A DNA stretch of 64,000 bases from NCBI GenBank assembly GCA_958450325.1, contig OY288245.1, positions 64,405,441-64,469,440 on the forward strand, in the 5' to 3' direction. The stretch is from Agrostemma githago. Lineage: Eukaryota; Streptophyta; Magnoliopsida; Caryophyllales; Caryophyllaceae. Within the stretch, counting starts at the first letter, position 1; each line of letters opens with the position of its first letter. The notes under the pieces are model-generated. The model searched no databases, was not told the DNA's origin, and was given only the letters and a program-made list of their open reading frames with translations. Positions 36,074-46,510 of the stretch are shown piece by piece. The translations under genes and the position numbers were made by a program.

Positions 36074-36619
36074 ACACAGGTGGTCTAGCTTGGGATATTT
36101 TGTACATCGAACAATACATTATATTATGTATTATTTAGTTGTCGACTTTATACAGATTAGTTGTCATTGTGTGTCGCCATTAGGAAGGATGGATACCGTC
36201 GTTGGCTGCACATTAACATTGTTGTACATTATGCAGAAACACCACCTTACTGATACGCTGCATGACGTATTAATTTGTGCTTAGTTGTTGCTGCATTATT
36301 ACACGATACTTTTACGAGGACGAGACTCAAGAAAGTTGGAGAAATAACACAGGTGGTCTAGCTTGGGATATTTTGTACATCGAACAATACATTATATTAT
36401 GTATTATTTAGTTGCCGACTTTATACAGATTAGTTGTCATTGTGTGTCGCCATTAGGAAGGATGGATACCGTCGTTGGCTGCACATTAACATTGTTGTAC
36501 ATTATGCAGAAACACCACCTTACTGATACGCTGCATGACGTATTAATTTGTGCTTAGTTGTTGCTGCATTATTACACGATACCTTTACGAGGACGAGACT
36601 CAAGAAAGTTGGAGGAATA
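36074..36619. repeat. 273-bp tandem duplication inside the Helitron
   Basis: Copies 36074-36346 and 36347-36619 are adjacent and differ at only about three positions. Each contains the same 64-codon frame (36090 and 36363). The near identity shows a recent duplication. The segment is not otherwise repeated in the window. Confidence 0.9.
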
Positions 36620-36993
36620 ACACAATAATGTCTCATACACAAGGAGGGCAAACACAATATACGTGTAGTGGCCAACAACCTACTAGATTGCTTTAATTTT
36701 ATTAAGTTTACTCTCTTTGACGGTCAGATGACGATTTAAGTCACTAAATATATTTCTTCTCTACGGATTTGGTTGTTGATTAATCTGTATCTATATTATG
36801 TATTACACATTTACGCTTCTTACATGCTTAGAATTACACACGTTTATTCAACTTAGTACGTCTACATTTCCTCTTTTACACATTTCTAATGCAAGTATAA
36901 AATTTTAGTTAGGTGAAAAAATTAACAGACAACATTTTATTTGTAATAATAAATATTATACGTATCCGTGCATTGCACGGGTGACAAAACTAG

Positions 36994-37590
36994 TTATTAA
37001 TGAAAAGCTTTAATATTAGTGTGTATTAACTATTAAGACTTCTCTCATAAGAATCACACTAATTAAGAGTTAGCCACATACATACTAAAATTTCAAATAG
37101 TTAATTTAATTAAAACAATATTATTATTAGCATATATACATAAACAAATTAATGACATCTATTAAAGTTTAGATATTTAACACTAATTGTTTTAGTATCC
37201 GTCGCAAACATCTAGTTTAGGTTATATTAGAAGGTGATCTTCATTGTTCTTAAAAATAATAAAGGTTATCTTATTTATTTAGGTTTTTGCTTGGCTATTT
37301 TTTATAAAAACGTTAATCAAATAAATTTCTTCTCAAATGATTCTTTCTTCTTACTCTCATTTTCTAGTAGTATTCTCATAATGAACCGTATAACTTTCTT
37401 GTTATTTTCTCACATTTTGATCCGTTAATCTGTTTTCCTTAAATTTAAATAGGTTTATGGTTCTTAGTTACATATCATACAATCAATGACATTTTGTTGC
37501 GACGACTTTTAATGATGTTTGTGAGTTAGGGTTTCTAAAATTTCGGAAGTCGTTATACAAAATGACTTGTCTACCGATGCGGGTGATATA
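36994..37590. other. intergenic, AT-rich, no gene seen
   Basis: No coding, RNA or transposon signal. The 64-codon frame at 37234 is low-complexity and hydrophobic, with no family resemblance. Confidence 0.4.
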
Positions 37591-38081
37591 TGTTAGAATT
37601 AATCCGACCCAAGACCGAAAATTCATACTAAATTAATTGGTATACACTGAATAGACCGAATAGCGGAAGCGTACCTGACTCAATTGGAGAAGGGAGGTGA
37701 AATTGGAATTACCCGATTATAGTCTTCTAACAGATACACTCGCCTTTCGGGTTTCTCCATACTGATGGAATATATGTGAGAGTAGGTCAAAAGTGTGCTG
37801 TCAGGGACCATAACCCTGACTATATAGAGAGAGGGATATGAAACCCTGGTACCTATATCAGTCGCCTTTAGTGGATAAGCCCATCATATATCCCATAAAG
37901 CTCTAATAGGTCTCTACACTATTATAGTATCCGACCCATACTTTATAAGACGTAAATAAGCCCGTATTATCTGTATTATAACGGATCACATATTTGGGCT
38001 CAACTTTAATGATAGCTAATAAATACAATAGGTCCAAATAATGATGTCTACATATATTTTATTAGACCCATAATTCTTACA
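37591..38081. mobile_element. solo LTR (491 bp)
   Basis: It begins TGTTAGAAT and ends ATTCTTACA, which are short inverted ends with TG...CA termini. It is bordered by a perfect 5-bp duplication ATATA (37586-37590 and 38082-38086). There is no interior, so this is the product of recombination between the two LTRs of a lost element. The length and ends fit a copia-type LTR, but the lineage cannot be told. Confidence 0.75.
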
Positions 38082-38102
38082 ATATATACTCAACCATCAA
38101 CT

Positions 38103-38134
38103 GTATTTGTGACGGATATACCGGTCACAAATAC
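38103..38134. other. perfect 11-bp inverted repeat
   Basis: GTATTTGTGAC and GTCACAAATAC are separated by 10 bases. It could be a transposon end or a hairpin. I see nothing around it that decides the role. Confidence 0.4.
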
Positions 38135-38660
38135 GAAATTGTGAAAATTTGTAGATATGCGTTATATAAGAGCCCAAGGTTACAGTTTCGTTCAAGGCCT
38201 CCTAAATATTTAAGACAACAATGTAGGCTGATTATTTGATCAATTTGATTCACTTTGTCGAATCAAATATTCGAATAATGTGTGTAGACACCCGCATTTT
38301 GACTGCCAGGTGTCTATGGCAGTTTCCAAAAATCATCCGATGATGATCGGACGCTAACATGTTTCTACGCGCTCGGATACGGGCTCAAATCCATTAATCG
38401 CTGGCTAACACACTCACAGAGTACAAATATCACAAAATCAACCTCGAATCCAAGCCCACTGGATCATTCCGAGTCAAACAAGACTAATTTGGGCCAAAAC
38501 CGATACCGGAAATAAAACTGACTTTTCACGATTGGGTCAACCCCGGTCAAAGTCATTTCCGAGACACACAAAACAACCATCAAAAGTCCAAGTCAAACAC
38601 AAAACCCATCAAGAAATCGAGGTCAAGGTCCAAAACAAGACCCGTGCGACCCATCTAGGC

Positions 38661-38765
38661 CACTCGATCGAGTGACCTGTCCACTCGATCGAGTGGGCCG
38701 ACTTTGAGCCCGGCGGCTGGCATAACGGGCCACTCGACCGAGTTGGCCTCCTACTCGATCGAGTA
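38661..38765. repeat. palindrome quartet 1 (5' LTR)
   Basis: Four 14-bp palindromes of CACTCGATCGAGTG type start at 38661, 38682, 38731 and 38752. The intervals are 21, 49 and 21 bp. It lies just upstream of the LTR TATA box. In the 3' LTR the first pair is expanded to three copies (50936, 50957, 50978), again with a 21-bp period. Confidence 0.9.
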
Positions 38766-38792
38766 GCCCTAAATCGATGCCCTAACCTAGCC

Positions 38793-38800
38793 TATATATA
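38793..38800 (+). promoter_or_regulatory. TATA box of the 5' LTR
   Basis: TATATATA in the context cctatatatacaccccat, followed by a leader rich in accctaa-type and cacaac words. The same box sits at 51089-51096 in the 3' LTR. It is the likely pol II promoter, with U3 of about 540 bp before transcript start. Confidence 0.7.
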
Positions 38801-39121
38801 CACCCCATGCAACACCCTACAACACATCTTTCACATCTACAAAAAAACCATAGAGCAACCCTACACTACGTCCTCTACAAACCCTAGACAAACCCTAAGC
38901 AAAACCCTAGCAAATCGACATTAAACAAACCCTAAACGTAGTTTTAGGAATCCAACCCGAGCCACCACAACTTAGCCTCCATATACCTCGAAGACTCTCG
39001 TGTCATAGCCGCGTTTACGAGCCTTAGTCCGAGACAAAAACATGTAGGTTGAGGGTGACAAACCTCTTTCTTTTCCTCCTTTTTCTTTGCGTTGTCATCT
39101 TCCTCTCTTTCCCGTTTTTTT

Positions 39122-39123
39122 CG

Positions 39124-39185
<62 letters not shown>

Positions 39186-39213
39186 CATTATTATTATTAT
39201 TATTATTATTACG

Positions 39214-39251
<38 letters not shown>

Positions 39252-39345
39252 GTTTATTATTATAATTATAATTATAATTATTATTATTATTACGATTATT
39301 ATTATTATTATTATTACGATTATTATTATTATTATTATTTACCTC
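39122..39345. repeat. (TTA)n microsatellite in the 5' LTR
   Basis: About 220 bp of TTA/ATT units interrupted by acg, tgt and taattat variants. The 3' LTR tract (51419-51643) has a different interruption pattern, so the tract has mutated since insertion. Confidence 0.95.
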
Positions 39346-39906
39346 GTTATCATTATTGCATCATAATATCAGTAATATCGTTAGTATCAAAATATTAAAA
39401 TACTCATTGATTTGTGTCAAGTAAGAAGGATATCGGGATAAGAAAACACGAACATACAAGTGTACTGCACACAGCGTTGACGGTCGCTTATCCCGGTACC
39501 CCGATTATTTGATTATTGAGATGAGTCAACTTAAACAAGAATTCGTCATTATTTCTCGTCGTTATCATCTTTAATATTGCATTCATCGAATTTTCTAAAA
39601 TCAATTTTAATAAGGGTCGAAACCCGTTGACACGAATCCGACATCACGATCTCTAGGGATTTATCGATGTCGGAGAAGTCGAGGGAATCAAGTTCTTTTA
39701 TTATTTAATCAAAGAGTCAATCTTTCTAAATCGCATTAAATCAACTTAGGGCAATTTTCGTTGATGCTAAATAATTGTCAAAACAATTCTTTAGAATTAT
39801 GACATTATTAACGCGGAGAAAATTTAATCACATCTCAATAATCAATTTAAAACGATTTTCGACATAAAACACGATTTTACAAACGAATCTTAATTCGTAC
39901 AGAGGG

Positions 39907-40128
39907 CACTCGACCGAGTGCCTAGCCCACTCGGTCGAGTGGCACCTCAAAATCAAGTCAGAATGCTAATCACGATCACCACTCGATCGAGTGTCACAGT
40001 GACTCGGTCGAGTGGCCATGTACTCGACCGAGTTGGTCAATAACTCGGCCGAGTACGGTCCATAATGCAAAATAGAATCACTTTTTACAGGCCTACTCGA
40101 TCGAGTCCATCGACCGCTCGATCGAGTA
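39907..40128. repeat. palindrome quartets 2 and 3 (5' LTR)
   Basis: Eight palindromes (CACTCGACCGAGTG, CACTCGGTCGAGTG, TACTCGACCGAGTT and similar) start at 39907, 39928, 39980, 40001, 40021, 40042, 40094 and 40115. The intervals are 21, 52, 21, 20, 21, 52 and 21. This is two adjacent quartets with a 73-bp pair-to-pair repeat. They are kept in the 3' LTR near 52208-52430. Confidence 0.9.
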
Positions 40129-40935
40129 GCCTCATAACGACTAAAACGCAAGTCGTACATTATTCTATTTTTTCAAACTCGATAGTATTTTACGACTTAG
40201 GTCAACATGCGTATAATTAATCACATGTATACTATCTTTTCAAATCGTGCATCCTCATATTTGCATCTTTTCAATTCAATTCAATAGTTGCAAACCGTTA
40301 TTATTCGTTTCTTTACATCGTTTACTAACGCGTTTTTTGTTTCTTTTGTCAATTTAATTATTGTTCGTTTATTGTACTAAATGAACCCACATGCTAAAAT
40401 TCCACTTTGACGTAGAATTAATTGCATTAAATTGACTTAGAAACCCGTTTCAATTCCGTTCGCATGTTTAGGGAAAGTAAATCTTTGGATATCATTTTTC
40501 CCGTTTTACTAGCACGCGTATTAGAAAGTCATTCGAGTTCTTAGTAGAGGCCGCTAATGTGCGGGCGGGGTTGGGTGTCCTTTGTGGGCTTCCCAACACG
40601 TACCCTCACCCCTTACTCAGAACCTCGGTTTCCGGATGCCCGAAACCGTTGGCGAACGAGAGTCATTCAATATACGATTAACCGCTCAAGTCGGCATCTA
40701 TATCGATATGCAAAGGGACGAGCCCAATAAACTCAGACATCGGAAATGGGCCGTATTTTGTATACGGCCCACTACGACATAGAGTGGGCTCAAACGGTTC
40801 CGAATAACCATAAAATTCGGTGGCGACTCCACATAGACCTAAATTTCAATTCGATCCTTCTCATATGGAGATTCATTCGCCTACCCAAACCCGCGCGTGG
40901 CCGCGTCGGGGTGGACCTATGTCATGTCCACAATT

Positions 40936-40953
40936 TGGCGACTCCGCTGGGGA
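40936..40953 (+). promoter_or_regulatory. primer binding site
   Basis: TGGCGACTCCGCTGGGGA begins 4 bases after the LTR end. It ends in the complement of a tRNA CCA tail and starts minus-strand DNA synthesis. The sequence type is that seen in Tat/Ogre-like elements. I believe the primer is tRNA-Arg, but cannot verify it here. Confidence 0.8.
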
Positions 40954-41347
40954 TTAACTGATGCGTGACTTACCATCGGCATCCTCAGGGTGAGACTCGA
41001 ATAGAAATCGTTTGACAAATACAATACGCGTGTTAGTTCTACGGTTAGACTAAGGCAAGGCCCACCTACGTAGGACATACTCCTACAAAGGAGGGGCCGT
41101 TAACACAATCGAGTCCAAAAGTCTGGGGATGTCTCACGTGAACCTTCCTTCGAACAGGACTAGGCCCACTCGCCAAATCCTAAGGAAGGCCCACCTTTCG
41201 CAAGTCACCCGTCTAGGTGTCTTTTCCGAGTCATTTTCCCTTTTTAGTCTTGTTCGGGATGTACTTTCTATTTCGCGATTTTGGGCTAGTTTCTGATTAC
41301 GTGGTGTTCTTACAGACAGGCCACCCGAAACCAGACATCAACGCAAA

Positions 41348-43591
41348 ATGGACGAGTTGAAAAATGCTTTGACCAAGATCGAGACCCAACTGGCCGCCAT
41401 CCAGGCCAATCAAGCGACCTTATCCACCCGCCTAAGCACCGCAGAGAAGACGGTCCCTACCGAAGGAGGTGAACCCACCGGGCCCATGGCCGAGCTGGTT
41501 AATATTGTTCGTAGGCTTGAAGAGCAAGTCCATTTATCGACGAACAACTCGATCCACACCGAAAATGCTCGTACTTATTCACCTTTGGATAACGAGCTAC
41601 CTGCTAACCTAAACTTAACGGGACTTCCTATGTTTGAGGGTACCGAAGAACCGGTCCACCACATCCGGGCTTTCAAAGACTTCATGGCGGTAAAGGGGGT
41701 GAAGTCAACTATGTTCAAGCACTTGTTCCCTTCTTCCTTGGAGAAACACCCTAAGGCCTGGTTCTACAGGCTCGACCCCAAGAAATACAAGACTTGGGAT
41801 GATGTGGCGACCGAGTTTGCTCGGAACTACGCCGATAACACTGAAATCCAGACTACAATGCGTACTCTGGAGGTAATGGCCCAAGAGCCCAAAGAAGAGT
41901 TCACAAAATATCTGCAACGGTGGAGGGCTGAGAGTGTGAAGCTGGTCGACAAGCCCGGCGAGAAGGCCCTAGTGGAAGCCTTCGTCAAAAATCTACTCCC
42001 ATCCTACCGGGTCCATCTCCGGTATGCTATTATCCCAAACTTTGCTGTCCTTACTGAAATGGGCACAAGGATCGAAGATGATCTAAGGTTAGAGAGCCTA
42101 ACTAAGGCCTCTACCAAAGGCTATCAATGGGCTAGTTCGTCCACAAACAAGCCCACACCTGCAGCTGCAACCCGCAGCATCTTTGATGAGGTAACTCTAC
42201 TCGACACCTCATCCAAAAAGAATACACCAAATCGGGTATTCACAGATATAGGGACTACCTATAGTTATGCCTTACAAAGGCTATCTTCAAAGGGTCTGAT
42301 TCAACCAATAGGCCCAACTCCAGAGCCTCCAGTAGAGAGGAGGCCCAAATACTACAATGCTCAAGCCTACTGTCAGTATCACCGGGGCAACGGACATGAT
42401 ACTGAAAAATGTTGGAAATTAAAGCATTTAATCCAAGATCTTATCGAGAGCGGGAAAGTCCCGTTGCCCGGAGACAAGCCGAGCAACAAAGAAAACCCGT
42501 TCAGCGCCCATGCCATATTCACGGGGGAGGTAATTGATTGTTCTCACCTCATTTCTCCTTTTATCCCACAAATCAATGGGATATGCTTCGATGACGAGGA
42601 CGATGTATATTTGGCCAAGGGGGAAGCTGTCCCCATCACCCTCGAAGAGGTCCGAAAAGCCAAATCCAAGGCTTTAGCCACCAACCACCTCGCCACTGCT
42701 GGGCGTGCCACTTCAACATCCGTCACTAAACCTGCCAAGACGGAACCGACCCCCGAGGAACCAAGCAATGACGCGGCTTTGGTCCAACAAATGAAGAGGG
42801 TTCGAGCTGACTTAACCATATGGCAACTACTGGTTAGCTCACAGGCTCATCGAGAAGCACTGACTAAGGCTCTCGATGAAATCAAGGTTGATTCAGAAGC
42901 TACCCCCGCTGAAATGGTAGCTACTATCATGCCCTACCTCAAGGGCAAGTCCAAGAACGAGGGCCCACTCATAACCTTCGCCGAATCTGATCTACCGCCA
43001 TTTGGGCCCAATCACAATCTGGCCCTATACATCACGGTCATCTGCAAGGGTAAGTACCTTCCAATGACCCTTATCGACGATGGATCAGCCGTGAACATCC
43101 TACCCCTAAGGACCGCCCAGGCCCTCGGCATCACTGATGCCGACTATCTCCCGACAGCGCAAACTATTCAGGCTTTCGATGGAAGCCCAAAACCAGTAGC
43201 TGGGGCCGTTAAACTGAAGATCATAACAGGCCCAATCGAAAAGGAGTTGGAGTTTCAGGTGATAGACGTCACCTCATCATTCAACCTCTTACTAGGAAGG
43301 CCTTGGATCCACGCAGTCAAGGCCGTGTCGTCTACCCTCCATCGCAAAGTCAAGATGCCACTTCAAGACGGTATCATAACACTGGAGGCAACACCGATGA
43401 CCGTGGCTAGCTGCAATGCCACGAGCCGGGCCGAACCACGAGGTTTCGATTTCGTGGGTATGATCGAAGAAGAATATATTTTCAAGCCCTACTTCGCCCC
43501 TAGCATCGACACGATGCTACAAAATCTGGTTACCTACCCGGAGCTACTTCAAGGCCATATTTTCCGGCAGGGAAGATCATTGAGGTCCTAG
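41348..43591 (+). CDS. gag-protease polyprotein of the Tat-like element
   Basis: A 747-codon frame from the first ATG after a 400-base leader. Residues about 1-25 form a coiled-coil-like start. The retrotransposon gag (capsid) domain spans about 95-240 (FKDFMAVKGV, HPKAWFYRLDP, TKYLQRWRAESVKLV). A zinc-knuckle-like CQYHRGNGHDTEKCWKL lies at about 341-357. An aspartic protease follows at about 560-690, with the active site LIDDGSAVNILP (residue 575; D-D-G instead of the usual D-S/T-G) and LLLGRPWIH. Gag packages the RNA and protease cuts the polyprotein. The frame ends in TAG just after protease, where the frame shifts to the RT frame. Confidence 0.92.
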   Translation: MDELKNALTKIETQLAAIQANQATLSTRLSTAEKTVPTEGGEPTGPMAELVNIVRRLEEQVHLSTNNSIHTENARTYSPLDNELPANLNLTGLPMFEGTEEPVHHIRAFKDFMAVKGVKSTMFKHLFPSSLEKHPKAWFYRLDPKKYKTWDDVATEFARNYADNTEIQTTMRTLEVMAQEPKEEFTKYLQRWRAESVKLVDKPGEKALVEAFVKNLLPSYRVHLRYAIIPNFAVLTEMGTRIEDDLRLESLTKASTKGYQWASSSTNKPTPAAATRSIFDEVTLLDTSSKKNTPNRVFTDIGTTYSYALQRLSSKGLIQPIGPTPEPPVERRPKYYNAQAYCQYHRGNGHDTEKCWKLKHLIQDLIESGKVPLPGDKPSNKENPFSAHAIFTGEVIDCSHLISPFIPQINGICFDDEDDVYLAKGEAVPITLEEVRKAKSKALATNHLATAGRATSTSVTKPAKTEPTPEEPSNDAALVQQMKRVRADLTIWQLLVSSQAHREALTKALDEIKVDSEATPAEMVATIMPYLKGKSKNEGPLITFAESDLPPFGPNHNLALYITVICKGKYLPMTLIDDGSAVNILPLRTAQALGITDADYLPTAQTIQAFDGSPKPVAGAVKLKIITGPIEKELEFQVIDVTSSFNLLLGRPWIHAVKAVSSTLHRKVKMPLQDGIITLEATPMTVASCNATSRAEPRGFDFVGMIEEEYIFKPYFAPSIDTMLQNLVTYPELLQGHIFRQGRSLRS

Positions 43592-45769
43592 ACAATGCAG
43601 AATCCCGACTCGGATTGGGATATACTATAAGCTCGGAGAATGTGGGCCGGGCCTCTGCAATCAAATTTGTCACTCCAGTCTTCGGAGCTATCCAAGTGGG
43701 CCTCTACCGACCCACCATCACATATCCCGAGACCAAAACGGCTCGGGAATGCAACTACATCCCCGATGACATATTCACCGTTATCCAGGATGAGTCCGAG
43801 AAAAGGGAAAGCAACTCTGAGCCCGTGCTGGGGCTCTTATTTGGAGAAGACAAGACCGTCCCTGCTCCGAAAGATGACTTGGTCAACTTGATCCTCCGCA
43901 GCGATCGGTTCGACCCAACCAAGCTCATTACCGAGGTCGGCACCAACACCGAGACGAGGGCTTGGAGGAAGACTATAAAATTGACCGACAGTCAAGGACG
44001 GGTCTACAAGCTAACTGCCGGCGAAGGAGACATGCCGGATACCGAGTCTGAGTCCGAGTCTGAGTCAGAGTCTGAGTCGGAGTCTGAGTCCAGGTCTAGA
44101 GGGTCTGGTGCTGGAGTCGAGTCTGTAATCCCTCTTCCCTTAGCCACCGAGGTCTCGGGGTCTGTCCCAAGACCTCTCCCTATCCCGCCACTGACCAACG
44201 ATCAGATGGCAGCTCTATTCAAGCTATTTTCAAAATTCACCAATAATAATAATAACGAACACTGTTCTGCTTACGACTTGTCTTATTTCCAAAATTTTCT
44301 CAATTTCAAAAATTTTATATGCAATGACATTGAGAAACCCGACGAACAGGTACCTCTACCACAACATATGGTCGAGCAGCTCAAGCAAAGGGAATCCCAA
44401 GATCCGGTAATCGAAGAAACCGAGTCCATCAACGTGGGAACCACTTTAGAGCCCCAGATACTTAAGTTGGGCCAATCTTTAGATCCAGAGGAGAGACAAC
44501 AGTTCACGGACCTCCTCCTAGAATTTAAAGACGTCTTTGCATGGTCCTACAAGGACATGCTGGGAATAGACCGAGGAATAGTTGAACACCGAATACCCAT
44601 CAAAGATGGGTGCAGACCGGTAAAGCAGAAGCTCAGAAGAATGAAGCCCGAATGGTCTCTTAAAGTCAAAGAAGAGGTCGATAAACAATTCAAAGCAGGC
44701 TTTATACAAGTGTCTGAATATCCAGACTGGGTTGCAAACATCGTGCCGGTACCCAAGAAGGACGGCAAGGTGCGGGTATGCGTAGACTTCCGGGACCTAA
44801 ACAAGGCCAGCCCAAAAGATGATTTTCCGTTACCACACATCGACATTTTGGTGGATAATACGGCCGACCATGCCCTTCTATCATTCATGGACGGGTATGC
44901 CGGATACAATCAAATTAAAATGACAGAAGAGGATATGAGTAAGACTACCTTCATCACACCTTGGGGTACTTACTGTTACACTGTCATGCCATTTGGGCTT
45001 ATTAATGCAGGAGCCACTTATCAACGGACCGCCACCACCTTATTTCACGACATGATGCATAAGGAAGTGGAGGTCTATGTGGACGATATGATCGTTAAGT
45101 CTAAAGACCGAAGCGGGCACATCACGGCCCTAAGAAAGTTCTTTACCAGACTGCGGAAATACAACATGAGTCTAAACCCACAAAAGTGCAGTTTTGGGGT
45201 AACGTCAGGCAAATTACTGGGCAATATCGTTAGCCAACGCGGCATCGAGGTCGACCCAGCTAAAATCAAAGCCATTACCGAGATGCAGCCACCCAAGACC
45301 AAAAAGGAAATAAGGGGGTTTCTCGGGAAAGTCCAATACATCAGCCGTTTCATTTCGAAGTTAACCATGGTATGTGAGCCCATCTTCAAAAAGCTAAAAA
45401 TCGGAGAACGGGTACTATGGGATGACAAATGTCAAATGGCTTTTGACAAAGTCAAGGAGATCCTGTCTGCCCCGCCAGTACTAATGCCACCTCAACACGG
45501 TTTGCCTTTGTCGTTATACCTAACAACGACTGAGATAGCCATGGGGGCTATGCTGGCCCAGACAGTTGATTCAGAAGAACGGGCTATTTACTACATCAGT
45601 AAAAAGTTCCTCGAATATGAATGCAAATACACAATGCTCGAGAAGACGTGCCTAGCATTGGTTTGGGCCACTAAAAAGCTCCGACATTACATGCTCAGTC
45701 ACAAAGTACAGGTATTATCCAAGATGGATCCAATCAAGTACTTATTCGAAGCCCATCCTCAACGGCAGG
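43567..45769 (+). CDS. reverse transcriptase and first RNase H region (frame +1 relative to gag)
   Basis: The homologous frame is open from about 43561 (AGKIIEVLDNAESRLGL). A serine-glutamate tract made by GAGTCT repeats (44040-44090) lies before the RT. The RT domain runs from about 44590 to 45250: VRVCVDFRDLNKASPKDDFP, then YNQIKMTEEDMSKTTF, and the catalytic YVDD at 45076. The following RNase H-like part includes IYYISKKFLEYECKYT and ATKKLRHYM. This copies the RNA genome and removes the template. The switch from the gag frame near 43560 and the exit near 45760 are single-base frame changes. The first could be a natural gag-pol arrangement; the second is more likely a mutation. Confidence 0.9.
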
Positions 45770-46510
45770 ATGTCAAGATGGACTTTAATGTTGTCTGAGT
45801 TCGACCTCAAGTTTATACCATTAAAAGCCATCAAAGGCCGGGTAGTTGCCGAGTTCCTCACTGACAGCCCAATATCCGAAGAAGGCCATACTGACACATG
45901 GGCCTTTCCTGATGAAGACATATTCCATACCGATACCGAGACATGGGATCTGTATTTCGATGGAGCATCCAACTTCCGAGGATTTGGGGTCGGAAGTCTA
46001 TTAATCTCACCCCGAGGGGAGCACACTCCCTTATCCATCAAATTGGACTTCGACGTGACCAACAACGCAGCCGAATACGAAGCATGCATTCACGGGTTGC
46101 AAGCCGCCGCTGATTTAGGGGTAATAAACCTCCGGGTCCACGGTGATTCATCATTGGTCATCAATCAAGCACTCCAAAAATGGAAAACTCGGAACGCCAA
46201 TCTCGTGGCTTACCAAGCGCGAGTGCGGGTTCTAGAGAAACAATTCCAGAAAGTAGAGTATATTTACCTACCCCGAGAGGAAAATCAGTTTGCAGATGCA
46301 CTTTCCAAATTAGCATCTTTACTGAACATCCCGGATCACCTGACAAGCATGCCAATCTGTGTTGAAAGGCGGTCAGAGCCGGCCTACATCCATGCCATTC
46401 AAGATATCGAGATAACTGACCCAGAACCTTGGTATCAAACCGTCTTAACATACCTAACAACGGGGGAATATCCCGCGGGAGCTGAAAATCGGGCCAAAAA
46501 GGCCCTATGA
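45761..46510 (+). pseudogene. second (archaeal-type) RNase H domain
   Basis: After the frame change the protein reads WTLMLSEFDLKFIP and then a type-I RNase H: LYFDGASNFRGFGVG (first D), NNAAEYEACIHGL (E), RVHGDSSLVINQ (second D) and REENQFADALSKLASL. A second RNase H after the usual one characterises the Tat lineage. The frame closes at a TGA at 46508-46510, in the middle of the linker to integrase; downstream the same frame continues with expected sequence, so this is a nonsense mutation. Confidence 0.88.

Larger units (their letters stand above)
35380..36993 (+). mobile_element. complete non-autonomous Helitron (1614 bp)
   Basis: The 5' end TCTATATATATAATAAAAAG follows a host A at 35379. 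The 3' end is a CCGTGCATTGCACGG hairpin (36966-36980) followed by CTAG at 36990-36993 and a host T. Insertion between A and T with no target duplication is the Helitron rule. Two more 5'-like termini lie inside (TCTATACTATATTATAAAAA at 35555, and one near 36028), so it may be a nest of Helitrons sharing one 3' end. It has no Rep/helicase gene. A minus-strand frame at 35713-35991 may be a captured gene piece. Confidence 0.75.
38283..40932 (+). repeat. 5' LTR of the Tat-like element
   Basis: 2650 bp, TG...CA, nearly identical to 50558-53235. It holds a TATA box (38793-38800), a (TTA)n tract (about 39125-39345) and three quartets of 14-bp palindromes. The long isoleucine and tyrosine frames over the (TTA)n tract are artefacts. 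Confidence 0.95.

Noticed and set aside
36090..36557. Two identical 64-codon frames as duplicated genes
   Set aside because: They are simply carried by the 273-bp tandem repeat and resemble no protein.
39049..39398. 100-codon isoleucine- or tyrosine-rich frames in both LTRs (also 51344-51728)
   Set aside because: They are translations of the (TTA)n microsatellite in three frames, with no real protein character.
44004..44198. Minus-strand Ser-Asp repeat frame
   Set aside because: It is the complement of the GAGTCT tract inside the RT-containing frame.
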